The notes beneath the pieces were generated by a model. The model was not told the DNA's origin, searched no databases, and was given only the letters and a program-made list of their open reading frames with translations. A stretch of 64,000 bases of DNA from an uncultured Pelagibacteraceae bacterium (GTDB taxonomy: Bacteria; Pseudomonadota; Alphaproteobacteria; Pelagibacterales; Pelagibacteraceae). The translations under genes and the position numbers were made by a program. Positions 38,788 through 46,434 of the stretch are shown piece by piece. The first letter of the stretch is position 1, and each line of letters opens with the position of its first letter. The DNA is taken from assembly GCA_902543375.1 (NCBI GenBank), contig CACBYE010000001.1:1-64000 (forward strand). Reading direction: 5' to 3'.

Positions 38788-39468
38788 ATGGATATTAGAT
38801 TAAACGAATTAAACAAAACAATAATAAATTGTAAGAAATGTCCAAGACTAGTTAAATTCATAAAAAAAGTCAGTGAAAACAAAAGAAAACAAAATATCAA
38901 TGAAATTTACTGGGGTAAACCTGTACCCGGTTTTGGAGAGTTAAATTCAAAAATTGCAATAATTGGACTAGCTCCAGCAGCACATGGTGGAACTAGAACA
39001 GGAAGAGCTTTTACAGGAGATAGATCTGGTGATTTTTTATTTAGATGTTTGCATGAGGTAGGAATTTCAAATTCACCATTTTCAAAAAATTTAAATGATA
39101 ATTTGGAATTAAAATCTACTTACATCACAAATATTCTTAAATGTGTTCCACCAGAGGATAAACCACTTAGTAATGAAATTTCAAATTGTTCCGAGTTTTT
39201 TGATAAGGAAATATTAAGTTTAAAAAACCTAAAGGTAATTGTAACACTTGGCAAAGTTGCTTTCGATAATTGTATAAAACTGTATAAGCAAAAATTTGAA
39301 ATCAAAAAAAAATTTGTTTTCAAACATGGTAAAACACAAATATTGCCAAACGGTTTGGTCATTCTATCAAGTTACCATCCAAGTCCAAGAAATGTTAACA
39401 CGAAGTTAATTTCTAATAAAATGATGGTAAATTTATTTAAAAAGGCAAAAAAATTAGCTAAGTTTTAA
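38788..39468 (+). CDS. Uracil-DNA glycosylase, family 5 (UDGb) type
   Basis: This 226-aa DNA-repair enzyme contains IIGLAPAAHGGTRTGRAFTGD (about residues 54-74, the family-5 motif with Ala-Ala-His in place of the catalytic Asp of family 1) and the second motif SYHPSPRNVNT (about 197). Four Cys (CKKCPR near the N-terminus, with ILKCVPP and SNCSEF later) match an Fe-S cluster. It removes uracil or deaminated bases from DNA. Its end overlaps the thioesterase gene by 11 bp on the opposite strand. Confidence 0.88.
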   Translation: MDIRLNELNKTIINCKKCPRLVKFIKKVSENKRKQNINEIYWGKPVPGFGELNSKIAIIGLAPAAHGGTRTGRAFTGDRSGDFLFRCLHEVGISNSPFSKNLNDNLELKSTYITNILKCVPPEDKPLSNEISNCSEFFDKEILSLKNLKVIVTLGKVAFDNCIKLYKQKFEIKKKFVFKHGKTQILPNGLVILSSYHPSPRNVNTKLISNKMMVNLFKKAKKLAKF

Positions 39469-39880
39469 TAGAATCACAAAAATAAGGTTTAAATCTTGAA
39501 TAAATTTCATCAGGTATTTTTACTGGTTTACCTAATTCATTAACAAAAACTAAATGAACTTGTGCTTCAACTAAAATGTCATCACCTTTAGTTATTATTT
39601 GATTCATAAAAAAAGATGTTTTAGTGATAGATTTAACAAAAGATCTTATGGTTAGTTCATCTTCAAGGCTGGCAGATTTCTTATATTCAATATTGCAAGC
39701 TTTTACTATGATTAATGAACCAAAATCTTTTTTCACTTTTTGGTTACTGTACCCAATTAAATGTAGCGCTTCTGTTCTTGCTCTCTCTAAAAACTTTAAA
39801 TAATTAGCATAATATACCACACCTCCAGCATCAGTATCCTCATAATAAACTTTTAAAGTGTGAAAAAAATTTTCATGCAT
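39458..39880 (-). CDS. ybgC: YbgC/FadM-type acyl-CoA thioesterase
   Basis: This 140-aa hotdog-fold protein has VYYEDTDAGGVVYYANYLKFLERART (about 12-37), containing the 4HBT Asp-Thr-Asp-Ala-Gly-Gly active site motif. In many bacteria ybgC heads the tol-pal operon; here it is alone between a DNA glycosylase and a small membrane gene. It hydrolyses short or long acyl-CoA; the physiological substrate is not predictable from sequence. Confidence 0.88.
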   Translation of the reverse strand: MHENFFHTLKVYYEDTDAGGVVYYANYLKFLERARTEALHLIGYSNQKVKKDFGSLIIVKACNIEYKKSASLEDELTIRSFVKSITKTSFFMNQIITKGDDILVEAQVHLVFVNELGKPVKIPDEIYSRFKPYFCDSIKT

Positions 39881-39937
39881 AATATGATTATACCAAAAAA
39901 GTAAACTATTTAATAGAAACTAAGGTATAATTATTTA

Positions 39938-40078
39938 ATGAATATATTCGTAATTTGGTTAGTGATGGTTATCGCGTGGAACTTTGGCTATCCGCAAGCT
40001 GGTCCTTTAGAAGATGTTATTGTAGCTGTTATTCTATCTTTATTTAATATTTATCTAAAAAAATATCTTAAATTCTAA
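39938..40078 (+). CDS. Small membrane protein (46 aa), unknown
   Basis: The frame encodes MNIFVIWLVMVIAWNFGYPQ, then AGPLEDVIVAVILSLFNIYL and a basic end KKYLKF. Two hydrophobic helices are separated by a Pro/Gly/acidic turn. It lies between ybgC (divergent) and the DUF3047 gene, whose stop it abuts tail-to-tail with no gap. The fit in the gap and the composition support a gene; no family is recognised. Confidence 0.55.
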   Translation: MNIFVIWLVMVIAWNFGYPQAGPLEDVIVAVILSLFNIYLKKYLKF

Positions 40079-40729
40079 TTATTGGGATGAAAAATATATA
40101 TTTTGAAAATAAGCTACAGATTTCATCTTTGAATTATCAGTATCAGACATAAGTGCAAGTCCATCAAGCTCATTGACATCTATATTGTGTAACCTTTTAA
40201 AGTCTTCCTTAACATTGGCTTTGACTGTTACCCATTCATTTAAATTATCTTTTGTACTAGCTAAAACATTATCTATTGATTTTTTTGTATATGGGCTTGG
40301 AGAATTTGCCCCAACTTCATTATTACTTGAGAAAACATAATTAATAGCTCTATTTGATAGCGGTGTAGATCCAGTTTTTTTAATCACAAAAACTCTCGCA
40401 GCAAAATCATGCCCTTTTTTTGTATTTTCCAGAATTCCTGACAGATCTTTCTCAATTTTCCAAGTTATATTTATAAATGGGGTCTTATTTAAATCTATCT
40501 TAATCTCTTTTCCAAGGCCAGAGGCTGCATTATCAGCAACCGATTTCAAATAATTTCCATTATCATTAGTTCCAACGGTATAAAGTGTTTTATTATCAGC
40601 CCCTCTTACCTTTCTAACCTGAAGTTCTGCGAGCTCCGTTTCAGTAAAATTAAAGACTTGTAATTCATCTGCTGAAGACAAGTGAATAGATAAAATTGTG
40701 ATGATTAAAATATTTAATAAAATTTTCAT
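40079..40729 (-). CDS. DUF3047 family secreted protein
   Basis: This 216-aa protein has a signal peptide (ILLNILIITILSIHLSSA). The mature part shows the DUF3047 pattern: NITWKIEKDL, then DFAARVFVIKK, AINYVFSSN and a C-terminal DGLALMSDTDNS with YFQNIYFS. It is likely a beta-sandwich periplasmic protein of unknown function; the last segment resembles carbohydrate-binding folds. It is divergent from a small plus-strand gene. Confidence 0.72.
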   Translation of the reverse strand: MKILLNILIITILSIHLSSADELQVFNFTETELAELQVRKVRGADNKTLYTVGTNDNGNYLKSVADNAASGLGKEIKIDLNKTPFINITWKIEKDLSGILENTKKGHDFAARVFVIKKTGSTPLSNRAINYVFSSNNEVGANSPSPYTKKSIDNVLASTKDNLNEWVTVKANVKEDFKRLHNIDVNELDGLALMSDTDNSKMKSVAYFQNIYFSSQ

Positions 40730-40812
40730 AAAAAATTAAAAAAAAACCTTAATACATTATTTAGACAAAATTTAAACATTCAAAATTCAACATTCAGTTC
40801 TATATATTTAAT

Positions 40813-40950
40813 ATGAAGACAATATCGACTTTTATACTATTAATTTACTGGTCTATAATAATTTTTGCACCAGTTATTTCGAAAGATATCAAGTTTAGTA
40901 GAGCTAAAACAAATAACATCAAAATATTTGAGCAAAAACCCAGAAGTTAA
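40813..40950 (+). CDS. Small protein with signal-like N-terminus (45 aa), unknown
   Basis: The frame reads MKTISTFILLIYWSIIIFAP, VISKDIKFSRAKTNNIKIFE, QKPRS. A hydrophobic helix (about 4-22) is followed by a basic tail. TATATT sits 10 bases before the ATG, so the transcript may have almost no leader. It could be a membrane-anchored peptide or a chance frame. Its stop overlaps that of the SDR gene by 4 bp, the same tail-to-tail arrangement as genuine genes nearby. Confidence 0.45.
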   Translation: MKTISTFILLIYWSIIIFAPVISKDIKFSRAKTNNIKIFEQKPRS

Positions 40951-41699
40951 TAAGTAGAACGACCACCACTAATATCAAAGACTGCTGCTGTTGAAAAAGT
41001 GTTTTCCTCAGAAGAAAGCCAACAAATTAGTGAGGTAAACTCTTCAACCTCTAAAAATCTTCCTCTAGGCACTTTTGACAGCATTTTTTGAACATGTTCT
41101 TTGGTCATTTGGTCTAGAATTCTAGTTCTTGCGCCCGCTGGTGTAACTGCATTTACAGCTATATTCTTATCTGCAAGCTCTTTACCTAATGATTTAGTTA
41201 AACCTATCGCGCCCGCTTTTCCTGCACTGTATGCACTAGCATTAGCATTTCCATCTTTTCCAGCTACAGAGGCTACATTTACAATTCTTCCATAATTATT
41301 TTTTATCATGTTTGGCACTATTGATCTGCAACAATTAAATGTTCCCATTAGATTGATTTCTACAACTTTTTTCCACATCTCAATATCATATTCCCACAAA
41401 GTTGCTGTCGGACCAGTTATGCCAGCGTTGTTAATCAAAATATCAATATTAGAATTTTTTGTAATTTCCTTAACATTTTTTTCTACTTCCTTATAATTAG
41501 ATACATCAACCACATTAGAACTCAAATTTGGATTATCAATTTCTTTTATAGCTAATTCTATAGCTTTTGAATCGTTATCCCATATAATCACTTTTGCACC
41601 TGATTTTATAAAACGTTTCGTGATATCATAACCAAATCCCTGAGCACCTCCTGTTACAATTGCCGTTCTACTTTTAAAATCGAAAGTAATTTTTTCCAT
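40947..41699 (-). CDS. Short-chain dehydrogenase/reductase (3-oxoacyl reductase-like)
   Basis: This 250-aa classical SDR has a cofactor motif TGGAQGFGYDI (about 16-26), NNAGITGP (about 88-95), catalytic Ser in NVASVAG and YSAGK (Tyr and Lys about 155-159). GxxxGxG followed by a basic-poor, acidic IIWDND hints at NAD rather than NADP. It is the last gene of the second TRAP operon, 3 bp after the NCS1 permease, so it probably oxidises an imported hydroxylated compound. The substrate is unknown. Confidence 0.87.
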   Translation of the reverse strand: MEKITFDFKSRTAIVTGGAQGFGYDITKRFIKSGAKVIIWDNDSKAIELAIKEIDNPNLSSNVVDVSNYKEVEKNVKEITKNSNIDILINNAGITGPTATLWEYDIEMWKKVVEINLMGTFNCCRSIVPNMIKNNYGRIVNVASVAGKDGNANASAYSAGKAGAIGLTKSLGKELADKNIAVNAVTPAGARTRILDQMTKEHVQKMLSKVPRGRFLEVEEFTSLICWLSSEENTFSTAAVFDISGGRSTY

Positions 41700-41702
41700 A
41701 TT

Positions 41703-43160
41703 TTATTTTCGAGCTAATAAGTAATAAGTAAAAGCAGCTATAAAGGCTCCTATAATCCAAGAAAATGATTGAAGAAACATTAGATTAGTATTCCAAATAG
41801 TTGAGGCTGAGAAAATAAAACCTAAAATTACAGAGTAAACTGCCTTTATATGCCATCCGCCACTATAATAATAAATTCCACTATTCTCTAAAGAATAAAT
41901 ATCTTTATTATTTAATTCGCCCTTTTGTATATAGTAAAAATCGGAAATCATTATTCCAAAAAGAGGTCCAAAAAAAGCTCCTAATGTATCAATAAAAGAT
42001 AAAGCACCAACTTGACTTAAAAATGTTAACCAAAATATTCCCACTATAAAACCTATGATAGTAATTATGAAACCTGCACTTTTAATTGATAGAGAAAAAG
42101 GTAAAAAATTAATCAAAGTATATTGAGATGGAATAAAGTTGACTATTAAATTTGTTGAAGCAGAAGCAATAATTATAAATATTAAAGCTAAACTAATTAG
42201 AAATAAATTATCCAATTTTCCAAGTATATCTGTAGGATTTGTAAGTATTCTATTTAAATTTTCTGGATCTTCTTTTAAAAAGGCATCCATACCTGAAACT
42301 ATAAATAAAGCGGAGAGAGAAAAAATTATTAAATTTAATATTAAACTTAGATTTCCTTTTTTAAGCTGGCTTTCATTTTTTACATATCTTGAATAATCCC
42401 CAAAACTTAAAATTACTATTGAAAAATAAGCAAACACTGTACTCGTGACAGTTATTAATGGCCCAAAATTATTTTTATTCAGAAAATTTCCTGTATCTAA
42501 TAAATTTAAAAACGCTTGTGAGGTTAATTTTACATCGCTAAGTAATACAGATAAAAAAAATAATAAAATTCCAAGATAAACTGTAATAGCTGAAAAAATA
42601 ATAATCTTTTTATTCATATTCATTCCAAAGCTAAATAAAAACCCTTGGAAAATTATTGCTGTAACGATTGCAATCCAATCTATTAAATTCATTCCTAAAA
42701 AGAATATAAGAAATATTTGTTGATCGAGTATTGTGGAGTCTACAGAAAAAATTGCTATTCTTATTAAATAGCTAAAAGCTTTTGACAAAAAATATGTTTG
42801 AATACCAAATAAAAAAACACCAACTAAAAATCTTATTAAACCGAAGTATTTTGCCCCAATAATACCCAATGAGGATCTTAATAAAACAACAAAAGGTAGT
42901 CCGTGTTTTTGAGATGGTTTCCCTATCAAATTTGAAAAAAGATAAACTAGCAGTGCACCTAATATGGTTCCGAAAAATACAACAAAAGTATTTAGATTAT
43001 AAATTATATATAAAGAAGTAATTAATGAAAAACCTATAATACTCTGAATATTTATCCCCCAAAAACAGAATAGAATTTTCCAATCCCAATTTTTATCATT
43101 TGGATTAACTGAAACTAAATCCCAATTAGTAAGGTTTTTTTTTAAATTTTGAGGACTCAC
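41703..43160 (-). CDS. NCS1 family nucleobase/hydantoin-type permease
   Basis: This 485-aa protein has about 12 membrane helices. The N-terminus (NWDLVSVNPNDKNWDWKILFCFWGIN, given by ends), GKPSQKHGLPFVVLLRSSLG (about 77-96) and FGDYSRYV (about 248) match the NCS1 cytosine/purine/hydantoin/allantoin transporter family. The usual first substrate motif (SNxDLxP) is degenerate. It lies 25 bp after dctM of system 2 and before an SDR. Pairing with a TRAP system in one operon is unusual. Confidence 0.85.
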   Translation of the reverse strand: MSPQNLKKNLTNWDLVSVNPNDKNWDWKILFCFWGINIQSIIGFSLITSLYIIYNLNTFVVFFGTILGALLVYLFSNLIGKPSQKHGLPFVVLLRSSLGIIGAKYFGLIRFLVGVFLFGIQTYFLSKAFSYLIRIAIFSVDSTILDQQIFLIFFLGMNLIDWIAIVTAIIFQGFLFSFGMNMNKKIIIFSAITVYLGILLFFLSVLLSDVKLTSQAFLNLLDTGNFLNKNNFGPLITVTSTVFAYFSIVILSFGDYSRYVKNESQLKKGNLSLILNLIIFSLSALFIVSGMDAFLKEDPENLNRILTNPTDILGKLDNLFLISLALIFIIIASASTNLIVNFIPSQYTLINFLPFSLSIKSAGFIITIIGFIVGIFWLTFLSQVGALSFIDTLGAFFGPLFGIMISDFYYIQKGELNNKDIYSLENSGIYYYSGGWHIKAVYSVILGFIFSASTIWNTNLMFLQSFSWIIGAFIAAFTYYLLARK

Positions 43161-43185
43161 TTAAACAATATAAAACTTAAACTTT

Positions 43186-44520
43186 CTACTGTCCATATAA
43201 GAGAGTTGGTAACCAAAGAGCAATTTTAGGAAATATTATAATTAATACTAACCCAATGACTTGTAAGACCATAAATTGCATCATTCCATAATAAATATCT
43301 TTAAGATCCCACTCAGGAACGACTCCTTTTAAAAAATATGCAGATAATGCTACTGGAGGTGATAACCAGGCAGTTTGAAGATTCACCGCAACTAATATTG
43401 CAAACCAAGTTAAATTAAATCCTAATGCTTCAACTAAAGGTAAAATAATTGGAACTATTATCATAACAATTGGAACCCATTCCAAAGGCCATCCTAATAG
43501 AAAAATCATAACCATAATCATTGCAAGAATTAAATACTTGTTCATTTCTAATCCTAATAAAAATTCAGTAAGCAAAGTTGGGGTTCCTAATCTTGCAAAA
43601 ACTGCTCCAAAAAAATTTGATGCTGCAACTAAAACCATAATTAAAGCAGTTATTTCTAAAGTTTTTACTAATGCCTCTTGTAACTTTGGGAATGATAATT
43701 TTTTGTAAGCTAAAGATAATAGTAATGCACCCATCGCACCACATCCTGCTGCTTCTGTAGGAGTTGCAAATCCAAACAAAATACTTCCTAAAGCTGCAAA
43801 AACTAAAGCTGCAGGAGGAACTAGACCTAGAAAAAATTCAATCCAAACTTCTTTCATGCTAGCAGCTCTCATCTCTTCAGGTAATACTGGTCCTAATTTT
43901 GGATTAATTATGCATCTAATTGTTGTGTAGGCGGCATAAAGACTTGCAAGAAGAATTCCGGGTAATATTGCAGCTGCAAATAAATCTATCACTGGGATTT
44001 CCATTATAGGTCCCATCACAACAAGCATAATACTTGGAGGAATTAAAATTCCTAAAGTTCCTCCTGCTGTAATTGTACCTGCAGCAAGCCTTACGTCATA
44101 ACCGGATCTATTCATTGATTTTGCTGCCATAATTCCAAGAATAGTGACTGATGCTCCCACAATACCTGTGGCCGCAGCAAAAATTACAGAAACAAACAAG
44201 ACTGCGTAATAAAGTGAGCCCTTAACTTTTGCTAACATTAATTGAAAAGCTGAAAACAATCTTTCCATTAGTCCCGCTTGTTCCATCATTATTCCCATAA
44301 ATACAAAGAGCGGTACGGCGGCAAGAGTTTGTTCAGTCATTACCATCGAAAACTGTAAGGTCATTAAATAGAAAACTAATTTTCCAAAGCCAAGATAGCC
44401 AAATACAAATCCTAAAAATATTAAAGTAAATGAAATAGGAAATCCTACAAAGATTGCAAAAAGCATTACACCAACAAGAATAAAACCTAATATCGCTGGA
44501 TCTATTAACTCAGCTAACAT
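43186..44520 (-). CDS. dctM: TRAP transporter large membrane subunit DctM (system 2)
   Basis: This 444-aa protein has about 12 helices. It includes AAVPLFVFMGIMMEQAGLMERLF (about 68-90), GIVGASVTILGIMAAKSMNRSGYDVRLAAGTITAGGTLGILIPPSIML (given by ends) and the late FLLGWPLEWVPIVMIIVPIILP. These are typical of the TakP-TakQ-TakM branch (2-oxoacids, lactate, mannitol and similar). It overlaps dctQ by one base. Confidence 0.93.
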   Translation of the reverse strand: MLAELIDPAILGFILVGVMLFAIFVGFPISFTLIFLGFVFGYLGFGKLVFYLMTLQFSMVMTEQTLAAVPLFVFMGIMMEQAGLMERLFSAFQLMLAKVKGSLYYAVLFVSVIFAAATGIVGASVTILGIMAAKSMNRSGYDVRLAAGTITAGGTLGILIPPSIMLVVMGPIMEIPVIDLFAAAILPGILLASLYAAYTTIRCIINPKLGPVLPEEMRAASMKEVWIEFFLGLVPPAALVFAALGSILFGFATPTEAAGCGAMGALLLSLAYKKLSFPKLQEALVKTLEITALIMVLVAASNFFGAVFARLGTPTLLTEFLLGLEMNKYLILAMIMVMIFLLGWPLEWVPIVMIIVPIILPLVEALGFNLTWFAILVAVNLQTAWLSPPVALSAYFLKGVVPEWDLKDIYYGMMQFMVLQVIGLVLIIIFPKIALWLPTLLYGQ

Positions 44521-45137
44521 TACTTATTTTCTTCTCCTGGCCACTCACCATTTTTAGCTGCCCAATAGCTTTTAAGTAATTCTGAGAAGCCTTGAATAAG
44601 CAAAAATATAATACCAACTAATAAACAAGTTTTTATAGGCCACATAAAAGGCATCCACGTAGTATCCATACCTCTTTCGCCTCTTCTAATAGACTCTTCT
44701 ACAAATCCAATTGTCATGTATAGAAAAACTATTAGACCTGGAAAATAAAATATTAAATAAAGCCAAAAATCAATTATGCCTTGGGTCTTAGTCTTAAAAT
44801 TTCTATATAAAAAATCTGCTCTTATATGTACACCCCTGGAAAGTGCATATCCAGCACCTAACATGAATAAAGCCCCATAAAGAAAACGACTTATGTCATA
44901 AGCCCAAATTGTTGGAGCTAAAAATAATTTTCTTGCAAGAACTTCATATGTCATTGCAAAAATTAGTGGCATCAATATCCAACAAACAATATTACCTATC
45001 CACTTACTAAATTTATCAATATTGACAATAGATTTTGCCATCCATAATGGCATATCGTTTGGCATTTTACCTGAGCCGCCTCGTCTTTCGGCAATCATTT
45101 CATCTGAAATATCTAATTTACCAGGTTCTTCTGCCAT
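44520..45137 (-). CDS. dctQ: TRAP transporter small membrane subunit DctQ (system 2)
   Basis: This 205-aa protein has four helices and a long charged N-terminus (EEPGKLDISDEMIAERRGG). Core features are YEVLARKLFLAPTIWAYDISRFLYGALFMLGAGYALSRGVHIRADF (given by ends), with the conserved Trp-Tyr-Asp and Gly-His positions. The long form is typical of TakQ-like subunits. It is followed by dctM with a one-base overlap. Its start is 19 bases after a hairpin with a U-run. Confidence 0.9.
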   Translation of the reverse strand: MAEEPGKLDISDEMIAERRGGSGKMPNDMPLWMAKSIVNIDKFSKWIGNIVCWILMPLIFAMTYEVLARKLFLAPTIWAYDISRFLYGALFMLGAGYALSRGVHIRADFLYRNFKTKTQGIIDFWLYLIFYFPGLIVFLYMTIGFVEESIRRGERGMDTTWMPFMWPIKTCLLVGIIFLLIQGFSELLKSYWAAKNGEWPGEENK

Positions 45138-45155
45138 AAAATTCTAGTTAAAAAA

Positions 45156-45186
45156 ATTAGAGCGGACTGTAAAAGTCCGCTCTAAT
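45156..45186 (-). terminator. Hairpin plus U-run between dctP and dctQ (system 2), attenuator-like
   Basis: A perfect 13-bp stem (ATTAGAGCGGACT / AGTCCGCTCTAAT) with a 5-base loop begins 21 bases after the dctP stop. On the minus strand it is followed by TTTTTTT. It has the form of an intrinsic terminator but lies inside the operon, so partial termination that gives more binding protein than membrane subunits is likely. Confidence 0.75.
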
Positions 45187-45206
45187 AAATCAATATTAAT
45201 TACTGA

Positions 45207-46301
45207 TTACTTTAATGTTGCTGCGTGAGCCATTCCTAGCTTCGCATTAGACATTTGAGCACCACTCCAGAAAGGAACAGCAACATCAGCAAAGTTTTTC
45301 ATTGAAGTGTAAACTTCATTGAAGAATTTATTCTTCGCTGCGTTTTTGTTCAATGTAGCTTTTGCAGCTGCCATATATTCTGTAAAGTAGTCTGAAGGAG
45401 TGTCTTCTAATTTAACTCCATGTTTAGTAGTAAGTTCTTGTAAAGCTTTTCCATTTTCATAGATTCTGTAACTTAAAGATTTAGCTAATGAAGCATTAGC
45501 AGCAACCTCAAGAGACTTCTTCTCATGATCACTCATAGCTTTATAAGTTTTTCCAGTAATGTAAAAGTCAGCATTTACGACAACTTGGTGTAAACCTTGT
45601 AGATAGTAATGCTTTAATACTTTTTGGAAACCAAATGTTAAATCTGGTTTTGGACAACACCACTCAGCAGCATCAATTGTACCTGCTTCAAGAGCTGGTA
45701 GAATGTCTCCACCACCCATTGCAACAGATGCTATACCAATGTCTTTATAAGTTTGTCCTGGAATTCCTGGAGGAGTTCTGAATTTATATTTTCTAAAGTC
45801 AGCCATATCCTTAATTGGTTTTGGAAACCAACCTAAAGCCTCTGGTCCAACTGGTTGAAGCATAAATCCTTTTATGTCTCTTCCCATTTCTTTCCATAAT
45901 TGGTCATACAATTCTTTACCACCACCGTATTGGAACCATGATAAGAATGCTAAGTTGTCAATACCAACTCCACCACCAGCTACTGGCGAACCAAATAACA
46001 TAGCAGCAGGGTGATCACCTGACCAATAGTGAGTCCATGCGAAACCACAATCAATCAAACCTTTATCGACAGCATCGAGAGTTTCTTTAACTCCTACAAC
46101 AGCACCTGCAGGTAAAATTTCAAATTTTAACGAGCCAGCTGTTAATTCTGTAACAGTATCAGTAAAGTCCTTTAACATCTTAACTTCATCAGCTTTAGTG
46201 TTAAGAACTGTCTGACATTTTAGTGTTTTTGCAGCATTAGCACTAGATGCAAATCCAAGCACTAGAACAGTTGCAAACAACATTGAAATGATTTTTTTCA
46301 T
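45207..46301 (-). CDS. dctP: TRAP transporter periplasmic binding protein, TakP-like (system 2)
   Basis: This 364-aa protein has a signal peptide (ISMLFATVLVLGFASSANAA, cleavage ANA-A near 23). TakP-branch features are LNTKADEVKMLKDF, the ligand Arg in YKFRTPPGIPGQ (about 175) and GTIDAAEWCCPKPDLTFGFQ (about 207-226), where TakP has its conserved AAEW. Family ligands include pyruvate, 2-oxoacids and lactate. A strong Shine-Dalgarno (AAGAGGAA) precedes the ATG by 6 bases, and a perfect 18-bp palindrome lies just upstream of it. Confidence 0.92.
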   Translation of the reverse strand: MKKIISMLFATVLVLGFASSANAAKTLKCQTVLNTKADEVKMLKDFTDTVTELTAGSLKFEILPAGAVVGVKETLDAVDKGLIDCGFAWTHYWSGDHPAAMLFGSPVAGGGVGIDNLAFLSWFQYGGGKELYDQLWKEMGRDIKGFMLQPVGPEALGWFPKPIKDMADFRKYKFRTPPGIPGQTYKDIGIASVAMGGGDILPALEAGTIDAAEWCCPKPDLTFGFQKVLKHYYLQGLHQVVVNADFYITGKTYKAMSDHEKKSLEVAANASLAKSLSYRIYENGKALQELTTKHGVKLEDTPSDYFTEYMAAAKATLNKNAAKNKFFNEVYTSMKNFADVAVPFWSGAQMSNAKLGMAHAATLK

Positions 46302-46315
46302 TATTATTCCTCTTG

Positions 46316-46333
46316 TTAGTTAAATTTAACTAA
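46316..46333. promoter_or_regulatory. Perfect 18-bp palindrome, candidate operator
   Basis: TTAGTTAAATTTAACTAA is an uninterrupted 18-bp palindrome located 15 bases upstream of the TakP-like dctP start and 101 bases upstream of the GMC oxidoreductase. It directly adjoins the Shine-Dalgarno, so a bound dimeric repressor would block early transcription, or an RNA hairpin could affect translation. No regulator gene lies beside it. Confidence 0.5.
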
Positions 46334-46434
46334 AACATTCAATCAGAAAAACAAAGCTCATACAAGTGACAATTGATTAATATGAGTGTAAAGATGATTA
46401 AATGAGAATTATAAAAAAAACTATTCAACTATAG

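Noticed and set aside
40776-40796. Direct repeats of ACATTCA 14 bases apart upstream of the 45-aa ORF
   Set aside because: Only two short AT-rich copies; likely chance.
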